Source: an uncultured Mediterraneibacter sp. (GTDB taxonomy: Bacteria; Bacillota; Clostridia; Lachnospirales; Lachnospiraceae). From it: 51,730 nt of DNA. The stretch is from assembly GCA_944381935.1 (NCBI GenBank), contig CALWMN010000019.1:1-51730 (forward strand), given 5' to 3'. The notes under the pieces were generated by a model, which saw only the letters and a list, made by a program, of their open reading frames with translations, was not told the origin of the DNA and searched no databases. Made by a program: the position numbers and the translations under genes. Of the stretch, positions 41,783 to 50,100 are shown piece by piece (the stretch's first letter is position 1; each line of letters starts with the position of its first letter).

Positions 41783-42688
41783 ATGAATTTATTTGAAGAG
41801 CTTTGCGCGATCAGCGGAAAAGAAAACGTTCTGGAGCATGAGAGGATGGAAAGACATACCACCTTTCGCATAGGCGGTCCGGCGGATTATTTTGTCATGC
41901 CGTCAGAAGCAGAGGAGATCCGGCAGATTACGGGTCTGTGCAGGAGCAGGTCCATACCGTACTATATTATAGGAAACGGGAGTAATCTCCTGGTGGGGGA
42001 CAAAGGATACAGAGGGGTGATCATCCAGGTGTTTCGGAATATGAACAGGATCCGGGTGGAAGGAGATGAGCTTCATGCCCAGGCAGGCGCTCTTCTTTCT
42101 AAGGTCGCTGCCGCCGCGTATGAGGCAGGGCTTACCGGAGTCGAATTTGCATCGGGCATACCGGGGACGCTGGGGGGCGCGGTGCGGATGAATGCAGGGG
42201 CATACGGCGGAGAGATGAAGCAGGTCCTCAAAAATGCATCCGTGCTCACGCCGTCGGGCGAGCTGCTTACGATCCCGGTCGAAGAGATGGGGATGGGGTA
42301 CCGCACAAGCATTGTCTCTAAAAATGATTATGTCGTGCTGGAAGCGGTATTGTCACTGAAACCCGGTAAAAAAGAAGAAATCCGTGCGGCAATGGATGAC
42401 TTAAAGGAGAGAAGGGTGACAAAACAGCCCCTTGAATATGGAAGCGCGGGCAGTACGTTTAAGAGGCCGGAGGGATATTTTGCAGGCAAACTGATAGAGG
42501 ACGCAGGACTTAGAGGTCGCCGGATCGGCGATGCGCAGGTGTCGGAAAAGCACTGTGGATTCGTGATAAACCGGGGAAAGGCAACCGCGTCAGAGGTTGC
42601 GGAGCTGATGGATGAAGTTGTGCGGCGTGTGCAGGAGACGTCCGGCGTCCGCCTGCAGCCGGAAGTGAAGAGGATAGGAGAGTTTTAG
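41783..42688 (+). CDS. murB: UDP-N-acetylenolpyruvoylglucosamine reductase
   Basis: FAD-dependent reduction that completes UDP-MurNAc. The 301-residue protein is a type II MurB: HTTFRIGGPADYFVMPS, IIGNGSNLLVGDKGYRGVII, EFASGIPGTLGGAVRMNAGA and the C-terminal SAGSTFKRPEGYFAGKLIED with catalytic Ser. ATG 41783 is behind CGGAG. It is the first gene of a run (murB-rapZ-whiA-crh-like) with 3-nt or 24-nt gaps or overlaps. A candidate promoter is TTTACT-N17-TATAAT near 41689-41717. Confidence 0.95.
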   Translation: MNLFEELCAISGKENVLEHERMERHTTFRIGGPADYFVMPSEAEEIRQITGLCRSRSIPYYIIGNGSNLLVGDKGYRGVIIQVFRNMNRIRVEGDELHAQAGALLSKVAAAAYEAGLTGVEFASGIPGTLGGAVRMNAGAYGGEMKQVLKNASVLTPSGELLTIPVEEMGMGYRTSIVSKNDYVVLEAVLSLKPGKKEEIRAAMDDLKERRVTKQPLEYGSAGSTFKRPEGYFAGKLIEDAGLRGRRIGDAQVSEKHCGFVINRGKATASEVAELMDEVVRRVQETSGVRLQPEVKRIGEF

Positions 42689-42691
42689 GAG

Positions 42692-43570
42692 ATGCGTTTT
42701 GTAATCGTGACCGGGATGTCCGGGGCGGGGAAATCAACTGCGTTGAAAATGCTGGAAGATATGGGGTATTTTTGTGTGGATAATCTTCCGATTCCCCTTC
42801 TTCCCGGATTTGCAAACATGCTGGGGACGCCAAAGACACATATGAAGAAAGTGGCTCTGGGACTTGATGTGCGCAGCGGGCAGGACTTTTCGGGGCTGGA
42901 GGAGAGCTTAAAGGAACTGGACGAAAAGGGCGTCGGTTATGAGATCCTTTTCCTTGATGCGAATGACGACGTGCTGGTGAAGCGATATAAAGAGACACGG
43001 CGCCAGCATCCGCTGAGCGGATCGGGCAGGGTGGACACAGGTATCGCGAAGGAACGCGAGAGAATTGCATTCCTTAAAATGAAGGCGACCTATATACTGG
43101 ATACAAGCAAGATGCTGACAAGGGAGCTGAGGCTGGAACTGGAAAAAATATTTGTTGAGGGACAGGGCTTTTGCAACCTGTTCATAACAGTGATGTCATT
43201 TGGGTTTAAGTACGGGATCCCCCAGGATGCAGATCTTGTCTTTGATGTGCGTTTTCTCCCGAATCCCTACTATATAGAAGAATTAAGAGAAAAAACGGGA
43301 AACGATGCAGAGGTGCAGGATTATGTCATGGAAAATGACAAAGGGAGAATCTTTCTTGAGAAGCTGAAAGACCTGATGGAATTTCTCATACCGAATTATA
43401 TTTTGGAGGGAAAGAACCAGCTTGTCATTGCGATTGGCTGTACCGGCGGGAAGCACCGGTCTGTGACGCTTGCCAATGCCCTGTACCATATTCTGGACGC
43501 AGTGGAAAGCTATGGTGTGCGGATTGAACACCGGGATATCGGGAAAGATAGTATTACGAAACGGAAATAG
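42692..43570 (+). CDS. rapZ: RNase adapter / nucleotide-binding protein RapZ (YvcJ)
   Basis: A P-loop protein of 292 residues: GMSGAGKS at residues 8-15, then MGYFCVDNLPIPLLPGFANM, ETRRQHPLSGSGRVDTGIAK, and the C-terminal VIAIGCTGGKHRSVTLANAL. In Enterobacteria RapZ controls glmS mRNA decay; in Bacillus the YvcJ protein is a GTPase linked to competence. Here the Firmicute role is more likely. It starts 3 nt after murB. Confidence 0.93.
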   Translation: MRFVIVTGMSGAGKSTALKMLEDMGYFCVDNLPIPLLPGFANMLGTPKTHMKKVALGLDVRSGQDFSGLEESLKELDEKGVGYEILFLDANDDVLVKRYKETRRQHPLSGSGRVDTGIAKERERIAFLKMKATYILDTSKMLTRELRLELEKIFVEGQGFCNLFITVMSFGFKYGIPQDADLVFDVRFLPNPYYIEELREKTGNDAEVQDYVMENDKGRIFLEKLKDLMEFLIPNYILEGKNQLVIAIGCTGGKHRSVTLANALYHILDAVESYGVRIEHRDIGKDSITKRK

Positions 43571-43594
43571 CAATAGTCTGGGAAGGTGAAAACA

Positions 43595-44554
43595 GTGTCA
43601 TTTTCTGGAAATGTGAAGGAAGAACTGGCAAAAAATATCAGTCCTGCCAGACACTGCAGAATAGCGGAGCTGGCGGCATTTATTATAATGTGCGGTTCAG
43701 TAGTGTCCCGCAGGTCTGATGATATCAGCCTGCGAATCCATACGGAAAATTTTCTTGTTGCGAGAAAAGTCTTTACATTAATAGAAAAAACATTTAATAT
43801 AAAGACTGATATCTCTGTGAGAAGAAATATTAAAAAACAGACGGTGTCTTATGCGGTTATCGTCAGACAGCATGAAGACGCACTGCGGATTCTGCAGGCA
43901 GTCAAAATGTTTGATGGACATCGGGGGAATACGGAAAAGCTTCACGCCGTGAACCCGCTGATTATCCAGCAGACATGCTGCCGGAGGGCATTCTTAAGGG
44001 GGGCATTCCAGGCTTCAGGTTCTATGAGTGACCCGAATAAGTCGTATCATTTTGAGATCGTATGTGCATCAGAGCCGACGGCGGAGCAGATTCGCGATCT
44101 CATATGCGGTTTTTCTATGGATGCCAAGATCGTCCCGCGGAAAAAATCTTTCATTGTTTATTTGAAAGAAGGTTCTCAGATAGTAGATATCCTGAATATT
44201 ATGGAAGCACATGTATCTCTTATGGCATTGGAAAATGTCAGAATCCTCAAAGAGATGCGTAATTCCGTAAACAGAAAAGTGAACTGTGAGACGGCTAATA
44301 TAAATAAGACGGTGTCTGCAGCGGTAAAACAGGTTGAGGATATTACATATCTCAGAGACAGGATCGGCTTTGAGAACATGCCGGAAGGACTGGTCGAGGC
44401 GGCGATGGCACGCCTTGAGAATCCGGATGCGACTCTGAAGGAGCTGGGAGAGTCCCTGACACCTCCGGTGGGGAAATCGGGGATTAACCACAGATTGAGA
44501 AAGTTAAGCGAATTGGCGGACAAGGTGAGGCGAGAACAAGGAGGAATATTATGA
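43595..44554 (+). CDS. whiA: DNA-binding protein WhiA
   Basis: A 319-residue protein with a degenerate LAGLIDADG-like N-terminal domain (SFSGNVKEELAKNISPARHC and CCRRAFLRGAFQASGSMSDP) and a C-terminal helix-turn-helix (ATLKELGESLTPPVGKSGIN followed by HRLRKLSELA). WhiA affects cell division and sporulation in Gram-positive bacteria. I choose GTG 43595 because it matches the family's MSFSG start and is well spaced from GGGAAGG; GTG 43586 adds three residues. The stop overlaps the next start (ATGA). Confidence 0.94.
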   Translation: MSFSGNVKEELAKNISPARHCRIAELAAFIIMCGSVVSRRSDDISLRIHTENFLVARKVFTLIEKTFNIKTDISVRRNIKKQTVSYAVIVRQHEDALRILQAVKMFDGHRGNTEKLHAVNPLIIQQTCCRRAFLRGAFQASGSMSDPNKSYHFEIVCASEPTAEQIRDLICGFSMDAKIVPRKKSFIVYLKEGSQIVDILNIMEAHVSLMALENVRILKEMRNSVNRKVNCETANINKTVSAAVKQVEDITYLRDRIGFENMPEGLVEAAMARLENPDATLKELGESLTPPVGKSGINHRLRKLSELADKVRREQGGIL

Positions 44555-44811
44555 TTAGAACATCTGTTGAAGTGAAAGCAGACAAGGGCCTTGACGGAAG
44601 ACCTATCGCATTGTTGGTCCAGGAAGCGAGCCAGTATGCCAGCAAGGTATACATCCAGGTCGGAGAGAAGAACATTAATGCCAAGAGCATTATGGGAATG
44701 ATGAGCCTGAACCTGTCAGGCGGAGATAGGATCACTGTTGTGACGGACGGTGAAGATGAGAAGAAAGCGGCGGAGGGGATCAAGACCTTTTTCGCAGAGA
44801 CAAGGAGATAG
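44551..44811 (+). CDS. crh: HPr-like phosphocarrier lacking His15 (Crh-like)
   Basis: An 86-residue HPr-fold protein. The PTS phosphorylation site, normally GLHARP with His15, reads GLDGRP with Asp15. The regulatory site is kept: NAKSIMGMMSL with Ser46. In Bacillus, Crh has Gln15 and is phosphorylated only on Ser46 by HPr kinase, to act with CcpA in catabolite repression. The same site pattern and the gene order rapZ-whiA-crh (Bacillus yvcJ-yvcK-yvcL-crh, here without yvcK) point to a Crh-type regulator rather than a sugar phosphocarrier. It overlaps whiA by four bases behind AGGAGGAATATT. Confidence 0.85.
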   Translation: MIRTSVEVKADKGLDGRPIALLVQEASQYASKVYIQVGEKNINAKSIMGMMSLNLSGGDRITVVTDGEDEKKAAEGIKTFFAETRR

Positions 44812-44862
44812 GGAATAATTCTACAGGTTGAAATGACCGGATTGAGATAAAACAGGTATTAC

Positions 44863-44891
44863 AGGGGCTGTGCATTCGTACAGCCTCTTTT
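44863..44891 (+). terminator. Terminator of the murB-crh operon
   Basis: AGGGGCTGT pairs with ACAGCCTCT (one G.T) across an 8-nt loop and is followed by TTT. Confidence 0.75.
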
Positions 44892-44935
44892 GGCACATTG
44901 AATATCAGAATATCGGGATATTGGGAGGAAGTATG

Positions 44936-45844
44936 ATGAAAAAAATGCTGTTTGTTTATAATCCAAATTCGGGAAGAGGACTGCTCAAGCCAAAGCTGTC
45001 AGATGTTTTAGATATATTTGTGAAAAGCGGATATGAGGTGACAGTGTATCCGACGCAGAAATACCATGATGCTGTCGAGAAGATACAGAACGATAAAGAG
45101 GATTATGACCTGGTTGTCTGCAGCGGGGGCGACGGTACGCTGGACGAGGTGGTCACAGGGATGCAGCTTCGCAAAAAACAGGTTCCGGTCGGATATATCC
45201 CGGCAGGGACAACGAATGATTTTGCAACAAGCCTGAATATTTCAAAAGATATTCTGGAAGCGGCGGATGCGGCAGTGAACGGCGTGCCGTTCCCGTGCGA
45301 TGTGGGAATGTTTAACACAGATTATTTTATTTATATTGCCGCTTTTGGGGTTTTTACGGATGTCTCTTATGAGACAAAGCAGAGTATGAAAAATATTCTC
45401 GGTCATCTGGCATACGTGCTGGAGGGGGCGAAGAGAATCTTCAACATTCCTTCCTACAGGCTGAAGATCACTTACAACGGCAATCACGTGATTGAAGACG
45501 AGTTTATTTTCGGTATGGTGACCAATTCCCGTTCCGTAGGGGGGTTCAAAGGGATCATCGGCAGAGATGTGGTCTTTGACGACGGGGAGTTTGAGGTGAC
45601 GCTGGTGAAGACCCCCAAAAATGCGATGGAACTCAATGAGCTGCTCGGCGCGATTGTGATGGGGCAGATTAATTCCGACCGGATGTACTCCTTCCGGTCA
45701 GGAGCCATAAAATTTGAATCAGCGGAGGAGATACCATGGACGCTGGACGGAGAATTTGGCGGTGCGTATGATGAGGTCGTCATAAGAAATAAGAAGCAGT
45801 CTCTCAGGATCATGGTGAAAAAGGAAACTCCTGAAAAAAAATAA
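44936..45844 (+). CDS. YegS/BmrU-family lipid kinase (diacylglycerol kinase-like)
   Basis: A 302-residue cytosolic or peripheral kinase. The N-terminal domain has LFVYNPNSGRG and VVCSGGDGTLDEVVTGM, the ATP-binding GGDGT motif, then GYIPAGTTNDFATSLN. The C-terminal beta-sandwich domain (IEDEFIFGMVTNSRSVGGFK onward) binds lipid, and WTLDGEFGG supplies the metal-coordinating acidic residues. The substrate is probably diacylglycerol or a related lipid. GGGAGGAAGT precedes two adjacent ATGs (44933 and 44936). Confidence 0.88.
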   Translation: MKKMLFVYNPNSGRGLLKPKLSDVLDIFVKSGYEVTVYPTQKYHDAVEKIQNDKEDYDLVVCSGGDGTLDEVVTGMQLRKKQVPVGYIPAGTTNDFATSLNISKDILEAADAAVNGVPFPCDVGMFNTDYFIYIAAFGVFTDVSYETKQSMKNILGHLAYVLEGAKRIFNIPSYRLKITYNGNHVIEDEFIFGMVTNSRSVGGFKGIIGRDVVFDDGEFEVTLVKTPKNAMELNELLGAIVMGQINSDRMYSFRSGAIKFESAEEIPWTLDGEFGGAYDEVVIRNKKQSLRIMVKKETPEKK

Positions 45845-45922
45845 AAAAATACTTGCATTATACACAGGCATATGTTATATTTATATTCGCTGTGAGGGAC
45901 AGCCGAGCAGTGAATATAATAT

Positions 45923-45994
45923 GGCTCCGTGGTCAAGCGGTCAAGACGCTAGCCTCTCACGCTGGAATCAGGGGTTCGATTCCCCTCGGAGTCA
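45923..45994 (+). tRNA. tRNA-Glu (anticodon CTC)
   Basis: The full cloverleaf can be drawn. Acceptor GGCTCCG pairs with CGGAGTC (one G.T). The D stem is GTC/GAC. The anticodon stem is CTAGC/GCTGG with loop CTCTCAC, giving anticodon CTC. The T stem is GGGG/CCCC with loop TTCGATT, and the discriminator base is A. The CCA end is not encoded. The 3' half is the probable attachment site of the adjacent prophage. Confidence 0.95.
45971..45994 (+). other. Putative attL core in the 3' end of tRNA-Glu
   Basis: Inferred because an integrase gene lies 92 nt downstream, pointing at the tRNA, and tRNA 3' ends are favoured by such integrases. The partner site (attR) would lie beyond the window, so the exact core cannot be defined. 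Confidence 0.45.
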
Positions 45995-46005
45995 CTGAAC
46001 GGATT

Positions 46006-46044
46006 CCCGGAAGTGCTTGAAAATCAAGCTTTTCCGGGTTTTTT
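46006..46044 (+). terminator. Terminator after tRNA-Glu
   Basis: The outer stem CCCGGAA/TTCCGGG and inner stem GCTTGA/TCAAGC are followed by TTTTTT. Confidence 0.85.
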
Positions 46045-46085
46045 CATGCCTGACTTTGGAAAAACGAGGGCATAAAAGGGGCAAA

Positions 46086-47189
46086 TTATAAAATTTTTAT
46101 TTCTCTGATTCGATCGCGCTCCTTCTCTTTTAGTTTATTCGTCACGTGCAAGTAGATCTCTTTCGTCACCTTGCTGTCCGAATGTCCCAATCTCCGGGAT
46201 ATGGCATCAATGTCGATTCCCTGTTCCATCAGCAGGGATGCGTGAGTGTGCCTGAGGATATGAGGCGTAACATCCCTTCTGATCAGCCTGATCGCGTTTT
46301 CTCGGAAGTATTTACGGTATGAATAGTAATTTATATGCTCTCCGTCTTGATCAGTCAGGAACAGGCGAGAAACACGTCCTGTGGCTATCTGTTGAGAAAG
46401 CATGGCAGCTTTTGCATGCCGGATTACGCTCACAAGCTCGTCCTGCATGTACACATCCCTGGAAGACTCTGCCGTCTTAGGCGTGGTTTCCAGCTTATTG
46501 TTCGCGTCGTAAGTGGATCGAACATGGATTATACGGTCTTTCGTGTCCACGTCCTCTCTCTTCAGCGCAGCAAGTTCCCCAAATCTTAATCCAGAAAGGA
46601 CAAGAATTTTCGTGACTGACTTCCAAAGAGGATGGGTCATGCCCTGTATGAGTGCTGTCACTTCTTCAGCTTCAAGGAACTTATCTTCAATCTTAGATCG
46701 ATGTGATTCCGTTTTGAATCTCTCGATTTTATCCAGATATGATATGTCCCAAACATAATCATGGGTATATCCCCACCGGAGAATTGATTTCAGACGCTTC
46801 AGAAGTTCATTTTTTTGTTCTGGAGTTTTATTGACCAATATTATCATCTCGCGGATATAGTTCGCCGTAAGAGCCTCAACGCGGCTGTCGGAGCCGAAAG
46901 TCTTCTTGACCGACTCGCCGAAAAAATAATTTCGGCGATATGTGGAGGTCTTCACTGTTTTCTTCTGCTCTTCACGGTATTTTTCTACCAGCTCCCCCAG
47001 TGTGATTGTCTCGGGTTGTGGATCTATTGCAGTCCTGATCTTCTCTGCAAGGGTTTTCTGAGCCTGTTTTCTGGCTTGTGCGGTATTTTTATCCAGCACA
47101 ATAGAAACACGGCGGTATTTGCCCGTCAGAGGGTCTGTGAAGCGCTCGATGTACTTGTACTTTCCGTTTTTGGTTTCTTCTACCCACAT
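46086..47189 (-). CDS. int: Tyrosine-type site-specific integrase
   Basis: A 367-residue phage integrase. An N-terminal arm-binding domain (WVEETKNGKYKYIERF) is followed by a SAM-like core-binding domain, then a catalytic domain with SGLRFGELAALK (first catalytic Arg), HILRHTHASLLMEQ (HxxR) and KEIYLHVT (catalytic Tyr). All catalytic residues are present. The gene ends next to tRNA-Glu, in the orientation usual for tRNA-integrating prophages and ICEs. ATG 47189 follows AAAGGAAG at good spacing; 47195 is too close to it. Confidence 0.93.
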   Translation of the reverse strand: MWVEETKNGKYKYIERFTDPLTGKYRRVSIVLDKNTAQARKQAQKTLAEKIRTAIDPQPETITLGELVEKYREEQKKTVKTSTYRRNYFFGESVKKTFGSDSRVEALTANYIREMIILVNKTPEQKNELLKRLKSILRWGYTHDYVWDISYLDKIERFKTESHRSKIEDKFLEAEEVTALIQGMTHPLWKSVTKILVLSGLRFGELAALKREDVDTKDRIIHVRSTYDANNKLETTPKTAESSRDVYMQDELVSVIRHAKAAMLSQQIATGRVSRLFLTDQDGEHINYYSYRKYFRENAIRLIRRDVTPHILRHTHASLLMEQGIDIDAISRRLGHSDSKVTKEIYLHVTNKLKEKERDRIREIKIL

Positions 47190-47319
47190 AATCATCTTCC
47201 TTTCATAAAATAAGTATAAAAATAACAGCCAGCACGAACTTTTGTTCTGCTTGCGCGGCTGCCCCGAAGATGATACAATATTTTTGGAACGAATCGTAGT
47301 TTCTTCGGAGCTATAGTTT

Positions 47320-47354
47320 AAAACCGTTCGGTATTACCAGTACCGGGCGGTTTT
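47320..47354 (-). terminator. Terminator of the RhuM gene
   Basis: AAAACCG/CGGTTTT outside and TCGGTA/TACCGG inside form a near-perfect hairpin just after the RhuM stop codon. On the minus strand it ends in TTTTAAAC. Confidence 0.7.
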
Positions 47355-47355
47355 G

Positions 47356-48447
47356 CTATTTTCTAAAATATTTTTTTGTAGCCTTGTCAAAATCAGAAAT
47401 AAATGTTTTATCTTGGTATACACGATATTTTTTGTACTCACTTAAGGCAAGTTTTTCTGCCACTTCTCTAGAAACAGTTCCAAGATTTTCTAAAAGATCA
47501 TACTCATTAAATTGGAGAAATGAATCTAATTTATCGACCCAATCCTGCATGGACATCAGTTTTTGTCTTTTGGCCTGATTTTCCGCATAATCAAGATACA
47601 TTGATACAATATCATTTAAGTCAGACATTTCTTTCTGATCCAAATAATTTTTAGAAACAGTAACATCACTTTTTAATATTTTTCCATCTGGGGCATTTTT
47701 CCAAGTAGTAAGGCCCATGTGATCCAGAGAACTGTCTGCTCTATTGTGTATAATTTCGGGAGCGGTGTGCCCGGTAATAGCAAATAATAGCTTGTTTTGA
47801 ACTGCTTTAAAAAAGGTTTGAGTTATAAGGCTTTTTGGATCATAGTCATAACTGCACTGGGCATAAATATCAGTAATTTTCTGGTAAAATCTTCTTTCAC
47901 TAGCTCTGATTTCTTTTATGCGTTCCAGAAGTTCATCAAAATAATCTTTTCCAAATTTAGGACCGTTTTTTAGAAATTCATCGTTTATAACAAATCCTTT
48001 GACAATATATTCCTTTAATGTATTTGTTGCCCATTGGCGGAAACGTGTAGCCTGCAGGGAATTAATCCGATAGCCTACAGAAATAACAGCATCCAAATTG
48101 TAATATAGCGTCTTATATTTTTTCCCATCAGCGGCAGTCGTCAAAAATTCTTTGACAACTGAATTTTTGTTTAATTCACCATCTGAAAAAATATTCTGTA
48201 GATGGTAACTTATATTTTGTTTACTTGTATCAAACAGCTCTGCTAGTGACTTTTGTGTCAGCCAGAAAGTTTCGTTGTAGAAAAATACTGAGACGCTTAC
48301 ATTATTATTTTCTGTTTCGTAAATTAGAACTTCTTTTTCTGATCCATTAGTAACTACAGTATCAGAATTAGAATCATCATTTTTGGAAACCTGATTTTGC
48401 GTTACTCGTTGCGATAAAGCCTGCAATTTAGCTTGAAAATCATCCAT
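47356..48447 (-). CDS. RhuM-family protein
   Basis: A 363-residue protein of the Virulence_RhuM family. After an ~55-residue polar N terminus the conserved region begins with FFYNETFWLTQKSLAELFDT (HTH-like), then YYNLDAVISVGYRINSLQAT with RFRQWATNTLKEYIVKGFVI. The C-terminal 150 residues include FAITGHTAPEIIHNRAD, the Fic/DOC-like signature of the family, and MSDLNDIVSMYLDYAE. RhuM was named from a pathogenicity island; its role is unclear, and it is frequent on prophages. ATG 48447 follows GGGAGAAGG; GTG 48456 is less likely. Confidence 0.85.
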   Translation of the reverse strand: MDDFQAKLQALSQRVTQNQVSKNDDSNSDTVVTNGSEKEVLIYETENNNVSVSVFFYNETFWLTQKSLAELFDTSKQNISYHLQNIFSDGELNKNSVVKEFLTTAADGKKYKTLYYNLDAVISVGYRINSLQATRFRQWATNTLKEYIVKGFVINDEFLKNGPKFGKDYFDELLERIKEIRASERRFYQKITDIYAQCSYDYDPKSLITQTFFKAVQNKLLFAITGHTAPEIIHNRADSSLDHMGLTTWKNAPDGKILKSDVTVSKNYLDQKEMSDLNDIVSMYLDYAENQAKRQKLMSMQDWVDKLDSFLQFNEYDLLENLGTVSREVAEKLALSEYKKYRVYQDKTFISDFDKATKKYFRK

Positions 48448-48538
48448 ATAGTTCACCTTCTCCCTTTTTCTAAATTCTCTGGCCGCTCTATTGCTTCTTG
48501 ATATTACATCGACTTTACGCTCTGATTTTTGACATATT

Positions 48539-48871
48539 CTAATACTCGCGTTGAGATTTCATTATATTAAGAATTTCCTCGTAAATGGGATCAAGTTCTT
48601 CGTTTTTCCCGACAATACAATTAGGGTACTGCTTTATATCGCCAGTGTTAAAAATTTTAAAGTCACTTGGAGATGGAAAACCAGATGCGAAAACCATCAA
48701 ATAATCGTCGTAAAACACAGCTCCTGTTATTGCAGATGTACGAATAACCGTTTCGCCGCTTGTTCGACCGGCAAAAAGAGTTTTCATAGCGCTTTTCCCG
48801 CTTGTACGAATGATTTCGATGCGACTTTTCGTGATAATGACATCAGTTCCAGATTTTAATTCATATTTCAT
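48539..48871 (-). CDS. Small protein with PH-like fold features, prophage lysogeny region
   Basis: A 110-residue protein of beta-rich composition (SGTDVIITKSRIEIIRTSGK, then GETVIRTSAITGAVFYDDYL). This resembles PH-like domains of the bacterial short type, where a strand-rich barrel is followed by a single C-terminal helix (ELDPIYEEILNIMKSQREY). No catalytic residues are seen. ATG 48871 follows GAGAGGAAATATTT. An in-frame ATG at 48907 would add 12 residues encoded by a leader duplicated upstream of the next gene. Confidence 0.5.
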   Translation of the reverse strand: MKYELKSGTDVIITKSRIEIIRTSGKSAMKTLFAGRTSGETVIRTSAITGAVFYDDYLMVFASGFPSPSDFKIFNTGDIKQYPNCIVGKNEELDPIYEEILNIMKSQREY

Positions 48872-48877
48872 AAATAT

Positions 48878-48907
48878 TTCCTCTCTTTCCTTCGAGAAAC
48901 ACCACAT
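48878..48907 (-). repeat. Duplicated 30-bp leader, copy 1
   Basis: On the minus strand it starts ATGTGGTGTTTCTCG and ends with the ribosome binding site AGAGAGGAA. It differs from copy 2 (50051-50080) only in the middle few bases. Confidence 0.7.
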
Positions 48908-48979
48908 ATCCCTTACGGGGTTATAATTATCTCATACCCCGATGGCTCTGGTGGTTGGCGCACCGGGGCGGTTTTCATT

Positions 48980-50044
48980 TTAGTAACATTTTTTACATGG
49001 TTCGTACCCCATGCTTTGCGCTTCTGAAATGGTTACTTGTGTAGGATTATTCATACCGCTGCAAGATGGATTTCTATGGTATTTGTTACCAGACTGTGGA
49101 ATCCAAACCATCTGTTCTTGCGGCTCCTGCTGAGTCTCTTCCTGTGATGCAATAGCGGCTTGCTCAGCAGCTTTCTGCTCGGCTTCTGCCTGTTCCGCAG
49201 CCGCTTTTTCTGCGGATTCTTTTTCTGCCAATGCTTTAGCTTCTTCTTCTGCTTTTTTGGCGGCAGCTTCCTTAGCTTCCTTTTGTGCCTGCTCAGCAGC
49301 CTGATCCGTTACTGTAATAGTCGTTGTATTACTGTCAATATCACCATTTGCCGTGAAAAATACAGATGCTTCACCAGATTCTTTAAAAGTGATTACGGCT
49401 TTCCCATCTGAATAATCCAATTTGGCAACATTATTTTCAGAAATTTCAAGGGAGGTAATGTCAGCATCGGATGGGGTAGGAGTTATTTTTACTTCCGTAG
49501 TTTCCGACACGTCGTATGTAGTTTTCCCCCATTCAGCAGTAATCCCAGTTAAGGATTCCTCAGAAGTTGATAATCCCAGGAAAACAATAAACGATGTAAC
49601 CAATACAGCAATAGAAATTCCTATATTTCGCCGCTTTGTTCCGTTATAATCTTTTTTTATGGCAAAATATATAATGAATCCAATGGCGGGAATCCAGGCT
49701 AAAGCATATAGGGAAATCGCAAAACATACAGCAAAAAATGCCAATAAGTAGAATAAACATCCTCTCTTTTTACGCCCATCATTATTCCACGAATTTAAAT
49801 TACTATTTTGTATTGGCGGTTGCGGAGGGGGAGGTGGTGTAGAATTATTTTGTTTTCCACCTCCGGTAGTTTCCGTATAATACAAACCACTTCCGGGGAT
49901 TCCAGCAGTCTTAGTTTTTTTACCGTTTGAATTAACCGTATAATGGAATCCCTTTCCCCCAAAAGTTACGCTTGTACTTTTTTTGTTGAGATTCAGCTTG
50001 ATACCTGGAGCTATTTTGAAACTTTTCCTAAATCTCCATCCCAT
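48980..50044 (-). CDS. DUF4236 protein with two membrane helices, Ig-like domain and Cys motif
   Basis: A 354-residue protein. Residues 1-55 are the DUF4236 domain (MGWRFRKSFKIAPGIKLNLN and GIPGSGLYYTET). A Pro-rich linker leads to two or three membrane helices (about 85-150). An Ig-like domain follows (about 155-240), then an Ala/Glu/Lys coiled coil (about 240-300). The C terminus has GNKYHRNPSCSGMNNPTQVT and EAQSMGYEPCKKCY, a His/Cys motif that looks able to bind a metal. Small variants of this layout occur on phages and in Firmicutes; function is unknown. ATG 50044 follows GAGAGGAACAAAGG. Confidence 0.7.
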   Translation of the reverse strand: MGWRFRKSFKIAPGIKLNLNKKSTSVTFGGKGFHYTVNSNGKKTKTAGIPGSGLYYTETTGGGKQNNSTPPPPPQPPIQNSNLNSWNNDGRKKRGCLFYLLAFFAVCFAISLYALAWIPAIGFIIYFAIKKDYNGTKRRNIGISIAVLVTSFIVFLGLSTSEESLTGITAEWGKTTYDVSETTEVKITPTPSDADITSLEISENNVAKLDYSDGKAVITFKESGEASVFFTANGDIDSNTTTITVTDQAAEQAQKEAKEAAAKKAEEEAKALAEKESAEKAAAEQAEAEQKAAEQAAIASQEETQQEPQEQMVWIPQSGNKYHRNPSCSGMNNPTQVTISEAQSMGYEPCKKCY

Positions 50045-50050
50045 CCTTTG

Positions 50051-50080
50051 TTCCTCTCTTTCCCCGAGAAAACACCACAT
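50051..50080 (-). repeat. Duplicated 30-bp leader, copy 2
   Basis: It begins ATGTGGTGTTTTCTCG and ends AGAGAGGAA on the minus strand, nearly identical to copy 1. In both copies the leader ATG is in frame with the gene that follows. Confidence 0.7.
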
Positions 50081-50100
50081 TTTAATAATCGCCGTGGCGG

